Shown: positions 1 through 12,867 of the stretch, in pieces
How positions within the stretch are numbered: position 1 is the stretch's first letter
Layout: every line of letters starts with the position of its first letter
From: Telmatactis stephensoni
Taxonomy: Eukaryota > Cnidaria > Anthozoa > Actiniaria > Isophelliidae
DNA: 64,000 nucleotides
Assembly: GCA_029948255.1 (NCBI GenBank)
Contig: JALIZF010001610.1
Span: 406,841-470,840, forward strand
Reading direction: 5' to 3'
Notes under the pieces: model-generated
The model's input: the letters and a program-made list of their open reading frames with translations, nothing else
Database searches by the model: none
Told to the model about the DNA's origin: nothing
Translations under genes and position numbers: made by a program

Positions 1-377
1 GGTGAAAAGTCATTTCCTTGGCAGGTATTGGAACAAAACGTTGGTTTTTTTCGAAATAAAGAGAATGGACACAGAAACAAAGACAGGCTTGTATGACATA
101 TTCCTTTGTCTCGTGTGCTAAAATCAGAACGTTTGTTTTTTCGAAGTGCTATCTTAGTTCTAAAAAAGAATGGATACATTTTTCCAGTTTGACAGACAGA
201 AAAGAGCACAAAGAAATGTAAAATCAAAAACCTATCTTCGACCATTGAAATGAAAATAAAAAACGAAATGGACACACATGAAAATATCCTCGGGATTCAA
301 ATCAAAGTCATAACTCCATAATTTTCAAAAGTAATGAACGAACAATTAAACTAACAAATGAAAGAATAGACTCTTAC

Positions 378-390
378 CTACCTTATCCAT
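378..390 (-). CDS. Possible first coding exon of a minus-strand gene leaving the window
   Basis: On the minus strand an ATG in good context (A at -3, G at +4) is followed within 13 bases by a strong splice donor GTAAGA at 377-372; an alternative donor GTAGGT lies four bases earlier. The upstream side (420-760) has CpG-containing sequence and CRE-type sites, unlike the surrounding AT-rich DNA. The rest of the gene would lie at or beyond the left edge, so nothing can be said of its product. The call rests only on ATG, donor and promoter-like context and could be chance. Confidence 0.2.
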
Positions 391-607
391 TGTCCAGTTG
401 GTTCAAATCACAACTTCAGATTTACACCACAATTAATTTAACGTTCAATAAAAACGTTCAATGCCCTTTGCCACAACTCCTCTGATGATGACAAAACTCG
501 CTTTAAACAAACAGCGTTGTGACTTGTGTTCTTATACGAATACGACTAATACGTGTTTTCTTCACGTTGCGAAATAGTTCTCTCCAGACAGAATCGACAG
601 GGGTGCT

Positions 608-662
608 TACGTCATTCCATAGTTCATCATGCGAAACGAATCACGAACCGGCTATGACGTCA
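608..662. promoter_or_regulatory. CRE-type sites in a promoter-like stretch
   Basis: A perfect CRE palindrome TGACGTCA is at 655-662, and TTACGTCA at 608-615. They lie about 220-270 bases upstream of the possible minus-strand start at 390, within a stretch (540-760) with more CpG than its flanks. CREB/ATF-family binding is known for this palindrome; use here is inference. Confidence 0.35.
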
Positions 663-2103
663 GCCGTCACGTTAGCAACGCCAGTAAGTTAATGTCACGT
701 TCTTGTAGTCGATTCCCACAGTGCGGGCGTCGGACAAAAGAGATTCTTAAGGTTGCCGTAAATAAGTAATAACCAAAAGAATAGATAAAACTGATTCAAC
801 ACATCAATATTAGGTGAAAAGTCCCACGTTGATGTCAAGTTGAATCAAGTTGGATATAGCCATTTACGGTCAAAGAAGTCCGCGTAATCGGAGCAACGTC
901 GATATGGACGTCAGCTTACGAGGTACATTATCAAGACTTCATAGAGTAACAAAATTATTTATGCGTTGTGATTGGACTTCATTTGTCATTGATTTTTTTA
1001 TTTTATTTTGTTTACCGCAACTTAAATATCGCAAAGGAAGTGGAATTCAATGCTCTTAGATTACAAAACGTACCAAAACGTGGAATTTCCAGGATTTGCT
1101 AGGGGAATAAAAATTCTTGACTGTTAACGTGGTGCACACTTGTGTGAGCTTCACCATGTCGAGCGTAAGGAAAGTAATAAACTAAAGGGCGTGTAATCGA
1201 AACGGTTTTGGTGTCATGAGCTATTACTGAGAGATGATGGAATTTTGTTTTCACAATACTTCTGTTACTACAAGTTCCTTCCGTTTCTGTATATTTCTTT
1301 CTTTTTTCTTTTGCCCTTTTCTTGCGTTATTTCTTCCATGCTTTCTCTTCTCTCCACATACGATTTCAGTTCCTGTTTCATTATTTGTTCTTATTCCTGT
1401 TCTATTTTTTAGCTTTCGCCACCGCTTTAGTAAAAAGAATATCAAAACAACAACAACAACAACAACAAAAACACACGGCACACAAAAACATATCCTGAGT
1501 ATCAAAAGGCTATTAATATTCTCTGTTCTTCTATGACGAACGCCGTCGGCGTGAAAGAGAATATTAATAGCCTCCAATTCTCCGACTAAAAAATAAAAAC
1601 AAAAACAAAAACAAAAAATTAATCCTTAAAATTTCATGCTGATCGTCATTTATCTATGACATCAAAGAGAATAAAAACAATTACAACTGAAAGCGTACTC
1701 GAACTATCGACTGATAGCCACATAATTCCTGTGTATTGACAATAACGTCATGTTTTTGGTCGGCCATACCCATCGCCAAACACTTTCAACGTCACAGGGA
1801 TCCCAATTGAACTGAATCCTCAAGCAATATTACTCATTGCATGCGCAAATAGAATTCGTGTATTTTGTGAAGCGTGAATAAAGAAGAATATTCGAGTAAC
1901 TTCCTTTTAGAATGCATTTAAAAAGTAAGATATCTGTTTACGTAACTAGAGGGAGAATTTTAGTAGCTCTTGTTCTACGATGAATACGAAAATCAGTAAA
2001 ACGTCAGAAGCATGTGAAAGATGGTCATTCTGATATGATCTTCCTTTCTTTTTCGTATGATTTGTCGGCTATATTTCATATTTGTGTCTTTCCATCTTCT
2101 TCC

Positions 2104-2169
2104 TGTCTCTCTTTCTTTCTTTCTCCTTTTCTTTCTTTCTTTCTTTCTCTCTTTCTTTCTTTCTCCTTT

Positions 2170-2205
<36 letters not shown>

Positions 2206-2318
2206 TGTCTTTCTTTCTTTCTATCTTTCTATCTTTCTTCCTTTCTCTCTCTTTCTTTTTTCCTTTCTTTCTTCCTTTCTTTCTTTCTTCCTCCCTCCCT
2301 CCCTCCCTTTCTTTCTTT
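2104..2318. repeat. CTTT microsatellite
   Basis: About 215 bases of interrupted CTTT/CCTT tetranucleotide repeat. Open frames through it encode only S/F/L runs and are not genes. A GAAA tract of opposite sense lies about 500 bases downstream. Confidence 0.95.
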
Positions 2319-2835
2319 ACAGTTCTTTCCGTTTAAGATTTAATTTTTTCGGTGTTTCATGTCTTTCTTTCTCCATCCCTCCTCTCAACAGAACTTTTTG
2401 TCTTTACACGTTTTGTATGAAAGAATTCCGACAGGAACTCGAAGCAGGAAACACTTGCCACGCACTGCTACAAGAATTGCGTGACTCGTCGAAATCAATA
2501 TTTGTAATTGTCTTTTTTACTGTTATAAATTACTTTCGACTTTTCTTGGCGATTTGGAATTTTGGCCGTCTCTTTTGACTCTGATCAAAAGATAATATAT
2601 GTTTACATTAAAGATCTCAAAGAGCCATCATTTTAACTAATAAAATGGTAGCTGAAGTTCTTTGAGTGTATATAGTAAGAATTTTCTAGACCAAAAACTA
2701 TCAAAAATCGATACTGTTATGTACTTCTTGTAATTTATCTTAGGATTAAAACATAAAATAAATTACCAAAAATGAGTAATCAGGGGTAATCTCGTGAAAG
2801 TTATGATATGATATACTATCATTTCTTAAAAATGG

Positions 2836-2915
2836 GAAAAGAAAAATGGGAAAAGAAAGAAAGAAAGAAAAAAGAAAGAAAGACAGACAGACAGACAGAC
2901 AGACAGCAAGCAAGC

Positions 2916-2999
<84 letters not shown>

Positions 3000-3000
3000 A
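2836..3000. repeat. Compound GAAA-ACAG-GCAA-GAAA microsatellite
   Basis: Four blocks in order: GAAA (to about 2881), ACAG (to about 2906), GCAA (to about 2945), then pure GAAA to 3000. It is complementary in sense to the CTTT tract at 2104-2318. No coding content. Confidence 0.95.
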
Positions 3001-5393
3001 ACCACGGGATTTGACATGAACAATCAGTGCCACTTTTTATAGCTAAACTGCCGAGAAATATATTGCAGTACATTGTACAGTATACTCTATTTCCACTGCT
3101 GTGCAGGGGTTCCAATTACACCCCTTTCACGGCTGGATACCGAGCCTATAACAAAAAAGAAAAGTGCAGTCCTTAACTGTAAATTTATCAAAATTCCTTG
3201 TGCTATTTTTTTTCGTTTTCGTGCTCTCTTAATAACTTATTGATTATTTATGTTTCTTGAAAAACCGGTAGGTGAGTAATGCCAGGGTCACCCTACATAG
3301 CATGGAGTAGGGTCAACAGTACACCCAAGACGCAACTGCGATGTTTATTTATAGGAATGCAAACCATAAAAATACTTGCACAGCAGGAAATATATTTAAC
3401 TATGAATGAACAGTGAGGAATCTAAAGGCATTCAAGGTCATACTGAAAGAAGCTAAGGTTATATTGATGGGACAAACGGGGTGTATATTTAGCATAGACT
3501 GCATGCATGTGAACAATATTCAAAGGGCGCAAGGCGTTGTACGTGGAAATGCTCTCTTTGACTCCTTGAAAAAGAAGTGAACGCCCGTTAACATGCTCTC
3601 TAAGCCTTAAACAAAAATACGAAAGTACGATGTACTTTTAATTGTAATTATGTAAGGCTATTGCTTAATTTTTTGTGATCTTTTTCAACTTCCAGCTGGA
3701 TTTTTTTTCGCGACCTACTCCGTAGATGACATCTATCTTACATTACATTTCATTTCGTCATAGTCCTTGACGAAAATCAACAATTTCTGATGTACTCTAT
3801 AAATACATCGACATTACCCGTATAGAATTGCCAATTCTGTTTACAATGGATATATATAGTGGGTATGTTTAGACAGGGAACTTCCTTTGGTTAATTCAGG
3901 AAAGAAATATAAATAAACTTTAGTAAAATTAGAATTTTGACAACTCAATATCGACATCTATCAACAATAAAGCGGAAGTTGGAATCTTCTTTTCTATATT
4001 CCTTCATTTTTTCTCTCTTTTTTCCTCTCTCTTCCTATTTTTTTCTGAGAGAAAGAATGCCTTGCTAAAACATTCTCAGCAATGATGTAAAAATGCAGAC
4101 TTGTCACAATGTTTTTTCTTTCTTAAAACAAATTAGTTTCTTCAAAATGGCACCACAGGTGATGACCTTGGCCGAAGGCATTTCTAAACGTGCAAAGGAC
4201 CAAGGGAAGACATCTGTTGGCGTATTTTCATTTAAAACTACAAAGTTGGGTTTAATAAACAGTAATTCCATACGGCTTATAATGTACGGCTTGAAAACGC
4301 AATTCTAAATAACTCGTATAATATGATATGTCAATGAAAAATAAAATAAAATAAAATGACAGAAAAGCCACTAAAATGTTTTAGAAAGCCAACAACATGC
4401 TAGGGAAGCCAATGCAAGGCAAAAATGCACAAAGACGCCGATAGTCGCTAATATTTCAAAATAAGTTGTTTGAAAATTAGCTTGAGCTTTTTTGGACCAG
4501 TTTTTAGTTGTATTTACGTGGTTGGAAATGATAACGAACTTATATTAGTGTTATTAGAGGATCTTATAAATGTTTTCATATTTGACAAAAAAGGAGCTCA
4601 AATTTGGAAACACTTGATGATAATTAGGTAGGGCGGGAGGGGTGGGAAACGGCTGTACACAGGCTAGATGATAATAAGCCAGAAGAATCTTGACGAGAAA
4701 AATAAAACAGGGCTAGTCTTTTAAGGAATTGCTATCTATTGGTTGTACAATTGAGTGGTTAGCTGAAATCATTCAGAAATATGATAAAACAGTTAGCGAA
4801 CAGCAAGAGTCGAAAAAATTCTACGGCAAAAACCTAATACCAGTTTGTGACGCTGATAAGAAGAAAGGTGTTGCTATGAACTTATTCAAGGTCAAGTGTA
4901 CACTATAATGGGATTCTGATATCAATAGCCCACGAAATTGATAGACTTGAGCATATGTTTGGCCACGCCTTCTTGGTTTTAAAAACGAGCTACGAATGGA
5001 ATATCAGTATTCCACTAATACTGGGCAAGATGCAAAGGTTTTTAACCCTGGTTTTTAAGTACTGAAGTTACAGGTGCCAAGTCTTTCTGCGTGTAAGTAC
5101 CACGGAACGCGAGGGACACATATTCTATGTTAGCTTAATAAAATATTAAGGACACTTTATTGGGTAAAAACTAGAATTACATGAGTCATTTTCATCTATT
5201 TTTCATCTGTTTTCATCTTCTACTGTTCTCATTTGGAGTCTTTTCTTTTTTGTGACAACTATGTCCGGTACGAAGGAGGTGCCCAAATGCCTGAACAAAA
5301 ACTATACACGCAATGAAATAATTCACAAGAAAGGGGAGAAACTAGCCCGCAGTTCTTTACCGGATGCGACGCGGGCTAATGATGTTGACGTTA
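3001..5393. other. Gene-free stretch
   Basis: No exon, RNA gene or clear transposon was recognised here. A short plus-strand open frame at 4093-4308 has no recognisable domain. The stretch lies downstream of the last secure exon of the GPR158-like gene, so it may hold that gene's 3' exons or intron sequence. Confidence 0.4.
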
Positions 5394-5718
5394 TTACCAA
5401 GGGGATTTCCTAGATCGGAGTGGCCTATGAAATATCCTCTCTAACTTCCCGATAGAGGGAGTGAAATGAAGGACTACTATGGATATAAATAGACAAAACA
5501 GTAACCGTTGTAAGGGAGGGTGTGAGTGACGATATTTGATGATATTGATTGTAAAACACTTCGCCTGCCTTGATTAGCTTGCTATTTGCGGGTGATGAGT
5601 ATAATGTCAATTATTTTGAATTGGTTATGATAAACCTGAACTTGAACTTGAAAAAAATTGAAGTGGTATTCATTGTTGCAAGAAAGATCAAGACGATTTT
5701 TGGCGATGGACGTCGGGG

Positions 5719-5757
<39 letters not shown>
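5719..5757. repeat. GAT trinucleotide repeat
   Basis: About 13 uninterrupted GAT units, read as an Asp run on one strand. It is not associated with a recognised exon. Confidence 0.95.
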
Positions 5758-6120
5758 CAGTGACAAAAGATACGTTGCATCCATAGTTGAAAGATCGAGT
5801 AGAGTTCGGTAATGTAAGGAATTGAAGATGATGAAAAAGAGAAAGACCACGATGAAGACAGCTTGAGATCATAGAGACCTTTAGCACCAGGTTACCGTGA
5901 ACCGCAAACCGCTAGGAATCACGTGGCCAGACTATGGCGTTACGTTTGATGTGAATTCTTGACGTTTTCGACGGCATAAGATAGGTTTTGCGTAAGTCGT
6001 CTACCCCAGCTTTTCTTTGCCTGAACATTGTGTTATCTCACATTTCCAGATGATATTCAAAGCTCATAAACTTTCAGACATTGAAAACTAACCTCGTTGT
6101 AAACAGTAGTATACACTTAC

Positions 6121-9100
6121 CTTGCAATCTTGAGGAATAGTGTAACAACAAACATGTTGTATATGGACCAACTTATAAACTTGCTTTCGTTAAACGCCGA
6201 CGGTGCTTTTCTTACTGAGTAACACAATCGAATACCCCACAACAAAAATAGCAGCTCAACTGAAAAAGAAGAGAATTACATTGTAGACTGACTAACTGCT
6301 TGGATAGGTGACTGGGAAGGGAGAAAAAGAAGGGAAGGAGGGAAGGAGGGAAGGAGGGAAGGAGGGGAGGGAGGGAGGGAGGGAGGGAGGGAGGGAGGGA
6401 GGGAGGGAAGGAAGGAAGGAAGGAAGGAAGGAAGGAGTAGAACAAGAACACAATAAGTAGAATGAGTGCTATCTGGAAAGAAGTTAAATAAAGATAAAAT
6501 TTGACACAGACAAAGTTTAGGATCAAGCTCAGAAAAAGTAAAATACTTACATATCAAGATAGCATGATCCCACCAATCAATTGAACATTCTTTAAAACGT
6601 CTTTCGTTTAGATCTTTGTGCTCCAAGACTCTGACATCCCCTGCTAGCGACCAAGTCAGAAGGTAGACTAAATAAACGGCAAGGATGGGAAGAAGGCGAG
6701 TCAACAGATGACGATCGGTCAGTCGTATTTTCTGAGCTGACTTCACACGAAATATGACAGCAATTCTGTTGAGGAAAAAACGTAAAGGGGTAAAAAGAGT
6801 TAAGAGATCAGAAAGAACCTACTGCAGATAAAGGTGGAGGAAGGAAGGAAGGAATAAAGGGAGGGAAGGAGGGAGAGAAGAAGGAAGCAAGGAAGCAAGG
6901 AAGCAAGGAAGCAAGGAAGCAAGGAAGCAAGGAAGCAAGGAAGCAAGGAAGCAAGGAAGCAAGGAAGCAAGGAAGCAAGGAAGCAAGGAAGCAGGGGAGC
7001 AGGGGAGCAGGGGAGCAGGGGAGCAGGGGAGCAAGGGAGCAAGGGAGCAAGGAAGCAAGGAAGCAAGGAAGGGAGGGAGGGGGAGAGAGGGTAGGAGGAG
7101 GGAGGGAAGGAAGAAAAGAAGGAAGGAAGGGGGAGAGGGGGAGAGAGGAAAACAAAACAACGAAAACAAGGAACAGCGCGCAATGGTGATCACTGCTGCG
7201 TCCTCACCTCCACGTTTTAAGAAGTAGTGACGTGTAAGCCAGACCAAAACCAAGATGACGTAGCCACAGACGAATTATACACAACAGAGGTTCAGCAGCA
7301 GGGAACAAAACAACAATCTAAAGTGGTGTAATTATTATCATTAGCACCAAAATCATCGGATATATCATCATCATTTTTTAATAACTGAAAGAATTCTATG
7401 GCAATCGAAATCAAGAGGTAAGTGATAAAGGAAGCAAAAGAATAACATTAACTTTGGATATAATTGAACCTACACTATACAACAGGTCAACGAGCGCATT
7501 GACTCAGGCTAAGCCTCGTGTCAAGGTAACATATTCGCCCGAATTCCTGAAGCCTGATTGCAGCTAATCCAGGGTCCAGGGTTTAAGAAAACCATTGGTT
7601 TTAATCCTGGTTTAGCGCTTATCGGACATTCAGAAACTGGCCCTTTTTTACTAGACAATTGAAGATTACAGATTTCACTTGCCTCAAGGTACATCAATAT
7701 TGATCCAAATAAAATAATACACAGAAACTGAGGACTTGCTGACTTGATAACCTATTGGAATAAAAAGAAAATCAGTAAAGGAACACCAGTGCCCATTCTA
7801 ACGAAGTTGTCTGGATGACCCCCAGAATGTTGGTCTTCCTGTGTTGCTGGGGACTAGGAAGTAAGCCAGTCCTCGTCTACATCCTTTGAAACACAGGGCG
7901 AGGCTCTCAATCTTTTTTGTTCATGAACATATCATACGGTCGACTTGTCCACTTCTACCACACCATGTGGACGGTGCATGTACATTAATAGTGATGAAAA
8001 TTGACATCGTCGACGTATTGGAGAACGTGAAGACAGGTGAAATGGCGTCATGAACACATTTAATCCTGAGTTAACGGTAATCGTCCTTCGAACAACCGGG
8101 CCCAGGCTATACAGTCACGGTATCGGAGGTGGTATGATGACAACGCACTCTTTAGCCTGCCGCACACGTTGAGAAACTGTGTGAGGAAACTGCCACGGGA
8201 GGCACTTTCTCACCGTGTGCTCTTTTATCTGCTCTAAATTTTGCCTCGCGTAGCCAAAGATGCAACGTCTGCGGCGAGAAATCATCTGAGCTAAGTGCCT
8301 CGCGTGGCAGTTTCCTCACGCAGTTTCTCAACGTGTGCGGCGGGCTTTACTACTCGCAAGAGCATGGACATACCTTGAGATCTCTGTAGAAGAGGACCAT
8401 CGCAATAATAGCTATTGCAATGATAACTGTAAGGATTGTAAGACTAGCGAGGGAATACCGCAACGGCCAGTTTAATGTCACAATACAAGGAGAATCATCC
8501 TCGCATGTTGTACAACCGTCTTGACAGGGTAGACACTGGTAGCTATTAGGATTTCTGTAGTAAATTGACTGGTTGTCTTGAGCAAGTGCTTCGAGTTCTG
8601 TGCCGTTGAACCACTTTTGTGTTGAATATTCTTTAGGAAAATAGAACCCAGGCCTACAGACACACTTGTAGGAGCCGGCCTGGAAACCACGGCCACTGAT
8701 AGGAATACACTAGAAGTCAAAATGGAATAAATGAACAATAAAAAGTGAAGAATTCTCAACGCACTACTTATCACATTTTGGCGAGTGCCACAGGAATCCC
8801 ATTTCTGTAAGCTTTAATAACTGTTTATCTAAGTGTCCAATGTCTTCTTAGCGCTTGCGCACTAATTGGGTGACACTGGAATCCAGTCCTACACACTACC
8901 CTAATTTTTTCTGCACACAACTCTCAGCTCACTAGTTCGTTTTTACTGAAGACGAAAAACCAGAGGACCCGGAAAAAAACCTCGAAGCAAAGAAGCGAAC
9001 AAACTGTTGACACGTCCAGGAATCGAACCCGGGACCACAGAGGTCACAACGCACAACACATTACCACAGGAATCCCAATTAGTCTACCTTACCTTAGTCG

Positions 9101-12100
9101 TTTCATTTTTACATTGGTGGGTTCCAATGAAGACTCCAAACTGAAAGGTACCCCCGGAATCTAAGTCACATTGGTTGATATCTACATTAGTCAGTTCAAT
9201 ATCGATGGTCGTCACCCCCCTGAAAGTTACAAAATAAAGAATGCTTGCTTAAGAACTTGTTGGGTTATCACAACCGTTCTGGATACGAATTGAGCGGAGA
9301 GGAACGGTTTAGGGAGGAGGGAGAAAAGCGGCAGAAAAATCGGTTTGGGAGGAGGGAGGAAAACAATTATGAGATGTAGTGAAGGAGAAATGGCCGAAAA
9401 AAATTAGGAAGGAGGGAGAAAAATGGCATTAAAATGAGGAGGAAGGATATTGAATTGCCCGTTCCTCTCCACTCCGAATTAGACGAGAATCACTTACAAA
9501 TATAGAAATGTGAAATATAGATTTGAATGAAAACATTTAGATAATCTAATTGCTATACTGATCGACATCAGTGAATTTATTCTCATTCGCAACTAACAGT
9601 AATTTGGTTTCCACTTTCTTTGTAACTTCAAATTTAATCATCTCCTTGCTTTCGTGATAAGTTCAACAATTTAGACGCAGAAAGCTACTGAACATCGATG
9701 TTTGAATGACAAGGATGAGCTCTTTTTAGAAAATTAATATATACTTGTGTACACAAAAAGTACAATTGTAAAAGGTCGCGGTTACTATGAACTAAGCAAA
9801 CAACTCGACTTCAAACAACAATACTGATTAAAACAGTTTTTGGCTTTTCCCTGTGAATTAATTTAACTTTAAACAATTGAAAGATATTGTTTAGTAAAGA
9901 ACAGTTCAAAGTTTTACACGTAAGAAAACAAGGCAACAATGACCAAAACCAAGTTTTACTTTTGAGCAGTTATTTATACAAGGAAGAACAAGACAAAAAA
10001 GGCATATATAGATATACACTTGTTCTCTTCTTTTTCTCACCTTTTTTGTCTTCTTCTTCCTTTTCATACTTATTCACAAAACTGAACATAAAATAACTAA
10101 GGGCTAACACGACAACTCCCCAGTTTATTTAGCCCTTAGGCACCATATCATAAAAATTATCTCCTGTTATTTTTTTAAAGTAAATTTGTCACATCTTTCA
10201 CAATCTTTAATGTAAAAATATTCCTATGTAAGTATGCAAATAAAAAATTGAAGGAAAAAAAAAGAGAAAGATATCGGTACAAAAAGATTATTCCCATCTA
10301 CATTTTCAAACTTCAACGTCAATCTAAAATTTTAACGATTTTAAAAATTCTAACATTGATTAAACAAAACAACTCTACAGCGTAGAAAAAAAGCCTGGTT
10401 TACACAAGCGGCGCAAATGCAAACGCAAGCATTGTTCACACATGAACGCAAATGCAAGGTGGATACACATGCGTAACTGATTTGTTTACAAAGACAAAGA
10501 TCAGTGGCTTGCGTTTGCATTTGCGCAAACCTCGACTCACGTAAGCTCAAGAAAATAAAAAATCTTCCATTCCTTGCGTTTACGTTTGCACTCCTTATCG
10601 CATTTGCGTTTCTGAAGTTCGCACGTACATCGGCTTGCGCTTGTACTTGCGTCGCCGTGTGAACCAGGCATAGAAAGGTTTTTTGAGCTTTGAAGACAAT
10701 GGTCACGTGGTTGATCACGTGAAAATCGTACAATCACGTGATTACTTTTATTTTGTCCTAAGGCTGTCCTGAGGCTGTTCTTGAAATGCTATGGACTTCT
10801 ATAGGAAACGAGAAATAATAAAAAACAAATATCCACGAAGTGACAAAGAACTATGTGTGAATTCGTCTAAGCCTTTGTAAATATTTATCTGCTTTGAGGA
10901 AGCAGAGTAGAAGATTTTAATCAGGACTTTGCATTTGAACCTTCAAGAGGACTGTCGGAACAATGGAAAATCACAAAGATCAACATAAGTAGTAATGACA
11001 AGTGTTTGAACAGAATCGCGACAGAAAACGGGCTGTACAAATAAAAAATGTTTCACTTTAAACTCAGGTTTTGTTTTTAATTTCTCGGTATTTTAAGTTT
11101 ACTCGCGGCAACTCACGAAAGTCAATGATAGCCAACGGGCTTTTTAATAAAGTTTTGGACTTATTTCAAATTTAGTTTTTTTAACATATAAAATGGAAAT
11201 TTCATATTCTTTATTAAGACTTGTTGTGCCAACAACAAAAAGCGCTCGGAAAGGTGATATTTATGTTTGTAGATTATCGAGTATTTTCTTGAGTGAGATT
11301 TAAAAAGGGATTTTAAGTTTTCTCTGGGCTTAGCATTCTACTAACATGCACCGCAGAAGTCTAAAATAAAATTTGCGAACAGACAGACAAAAAGAGAAAA
11401 ATATTGTCTTCACTCAGGATCTATATATGTTTACTCTCGACAAGATGATAGTCAAATACTCAAAATATGCACAACGTGGTGCATCAAGAAGTGAACATAT
11501 ATACTATATTAAAAAAACTCATGTTTACAAATAGAAGAAGTTTGAAGAAAATACGGCTGCAGTATTAAAAGTGTAAATTTCACAAATCACCACAGGAGAC
11601 CCGAGCGCAATTTTTTTTTTTTTTTTTTTTGAGGAATAGAAATAATTTCGATATATTTTAAAATTATACTTAAATTACACTAATATATTCGAGCATTGAA
11701 GAAAATTAATATCTTAATAGTATTGTAAACAACGAATCAATACTTGAACTGTCTCCACAGCTACCACACATACGTTTGGAGCATTTTATTCAATTTTAAA
11801 TCGGATCATTTTCTTAATTTCCAAGCACCGATTTGGTGGACGAAAACAATTCCCATTTGTTTTAGCCAGCTGACATACACTTCCAAAATTAAACACTTTA
11901 AAACGTTCGAAGAAAGCGAAAGAAAGGGAATCGGGCTGTAATATATCATTTTATCTGAAATGAAAAATAGAAAGAAAAAATGTGAAAAAATTTATACTCA
12001 CATGAACGTTGGTTCCCCACTAGCACTCCAATTCCCAATGATAGGCACCGTATATGTAATTTGCCAGGCTCTGGAAGTTGTACATTCATAGTAGGGTCTC

Positions 12101-12867
12101 GTCCATAATCCATCAATAGGCTCAGCAAAGAAATGTGTCAAATTCATCTGCGCGTAATCCGACGACTGATTCCTACGTGGAAAGAAGTATGTTGTTCTCG
12201 AAGGGAAAGCTCTTCCCTCAGATTTCATTTTCACGAAGTTGACAAACAGTTCGTGTAGGTAGCTCCACGTAGTAGATAAGTCTTTAACCTTGATGTATGG
12301 ATCGTTGAGGTTGCGGTAAGCATAAGGGGCGTACCAAGTAAGGTTCGGAAAGCTACTAAAGATGACAGCTGAGCCAAATATTAAATTGTCACTCTCTACA
12401 TTATTCCTCACAATCCCAAATAGGACGTTTTTGTTAGTAAGAAAAACAGAAGTTCTTGAGTTGTCAAGTAGTGTTTTGGCAGATCCCGAGGGTAAGAGAT
12501 CTGATATTAAGTTCGCTGTTCTGATTGCGATTTGAGCTTGTTGTTTATAAACAGAGTTCTCGTACTTAATCCTTAAGACTTCCATGCTACGAGTTTCCAG
12601 CATAGTCCCACAATCTGCTTCCTCTCGTTGAATCTTGTCAATAATCCTCAAGGCTTCCCGAGCGGTCATTCCGAAAACGCTGGGTCTTGTGTCCTCAATT
12701 TGTGGTCTTTCAGGATTTACTACAGATGGATCGTTCTTCGTGAGAGAAAAAAGATTTCTTGAGCTAGAATACGCCGAATCGATGTCAATCGTAGCTACTT
12801 CCATCAGCAACACCATAATTACTCCAAGGAAGAGTGCGAAATTCATGTTTATGAACGTTGAGGACAT
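6121..12867 (-). CDS. GPR158-like orphan class C G-protein-coupled receptor (3' end unresolved)
   Basis: Seven minus-strand exons join in frame: 12867-12002, 9219-9093, 8709-8374, 7751-7683, 7317-7208, 6765-6551 and 6259-6121 (about 620 residues). A hydrophobic signal peptide (residues 8-25) precedes a Cache-type ectodomain with W-x-RPYYEC and VPIIGNW, then INQCDLDSGG (about 300), a cysteine-rich module (332-406), TM1 (about 416-437) and later helices, including TRLLPILAVYLVYLL and the LLFLLWGIRLCYSV-KAPSAFNES segment typical of GPR158/GPR179. These receptors sit in the plasma membrane; vertebrate GPR158 binds glycine through its Cache domain and anchors RGS7-Gbeta5. Intron 4 uses a GC donor. 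The last helix and tail are not secured. The exon ending at 6121 leaves phase 2; a candidate terminal exon is 5568-5394 (hydrophobic, then a basic tail and stop), but its acceptor is weak. Orthology to one vertebrate paralogue is not resolved. Confidence 0.85.
6314..6436. repeat. GGGA/GGAA purine microsatellite
   Basis: A pure purine tract of GGAA and GGGA tetranucleotides on the plus strand, in the 292-bp intron between exons 6 and 7 of the GPR158-like gene. On the gene's strand it reads as TTCC/TCCC, about 55 bases upstream of the exon 7 acceptor. Confidence 0.95.
6836..7150. repeat. Purine minisatellite with 8-base AGGAAGCA core
   Basis: An octamer AGGAAGCA repeats about 13 times from 6881. 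It then changes to GGGGAGCA units (about 6990-7050) before returning to GGAA-type repeats. It fills most of the intron between exons 5 and 6 of the GPR158-like gene. Frames through it code P/L/C-rich nonsense on the minus strand. Confidence 0.95.
8154..8346. mobile_element. Hairpin MITE
   Basis: Inverted arms begin AGCCTGCCGCACACGTTGAG and end with the matching complement at 8346. The arms continue through the GAAACTG / CAGTTTC and TGCCACG / CGTGGCA segments around a short centre. The element has no coding capacity and sits in intron 3 of the GPR158-like gene, 28 bases downstream of the exon 3 donor. Confidence 0.8.
8788..9077 (-). mobile_element. tRNA-derived SINE-like element
   Basis: On the minus strand a perfect RNA polymerase III B-box GGTTCGATTCC lies at 9029-9019. 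A 14-base direct repeat CCACAGGAATCCCA brackets the unit at 8788-8801 and 9064-9077, as expected of a target-site duplication or a shared family end. No clear A-box was seen, so the tRNA origin is likely but unproven. The element lies in intron 2 of the GPR158-like gene, with the right-hand repeat 16 bases below exon 2. Confidence 0.55.
10393..10669. mobile_element. Hairpin MITE
   Basis: Terminal inverted repeats GCCTGGTTTACAC and GTGTGAACCAGGC bound about 277 bases rich in GCAAATGCAAACGCAAG-like words on both strands. The two halves are imperfect complements. No coding capacity. In intron 1 of the GPR158-like gene. Confidence 0.75.
11610..11632. repeat. Homopolymer T tract
   Basis: Just over 20 T residues without interruption, in intron 1 of the GPR158-like gene. 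Its length may be unreliable in the assembly. Confidence 0.9.

Noticed and set aside
2440..2530. Possible terminal exon of the GPR158-like gene (minus strand, Ser/Cys-rich, stop)
   Set aside because: Only a weak acceptor and no similarity; the reading frame link to the upstream exon is not established.
4093..4308. Plus-strand 71-codon frame, and a minus-strand reading with PWSFA resembling GPR158 tail motifs
   Set aside because: Neither reading has splice signals or enough similarity; the PW match is too short to trust.
6800..7253. Minus-strand Pro/Leu/Cys-rich frames
   Set aside because: Translation of a purine octamer repeat; only the small part at 7208-7253 is real, as the end of a GPR158-like exon.
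10350..10733. 127-codon minus-strand frame
   Set aside because: It runs through a palindromic MITE and shows no domain.
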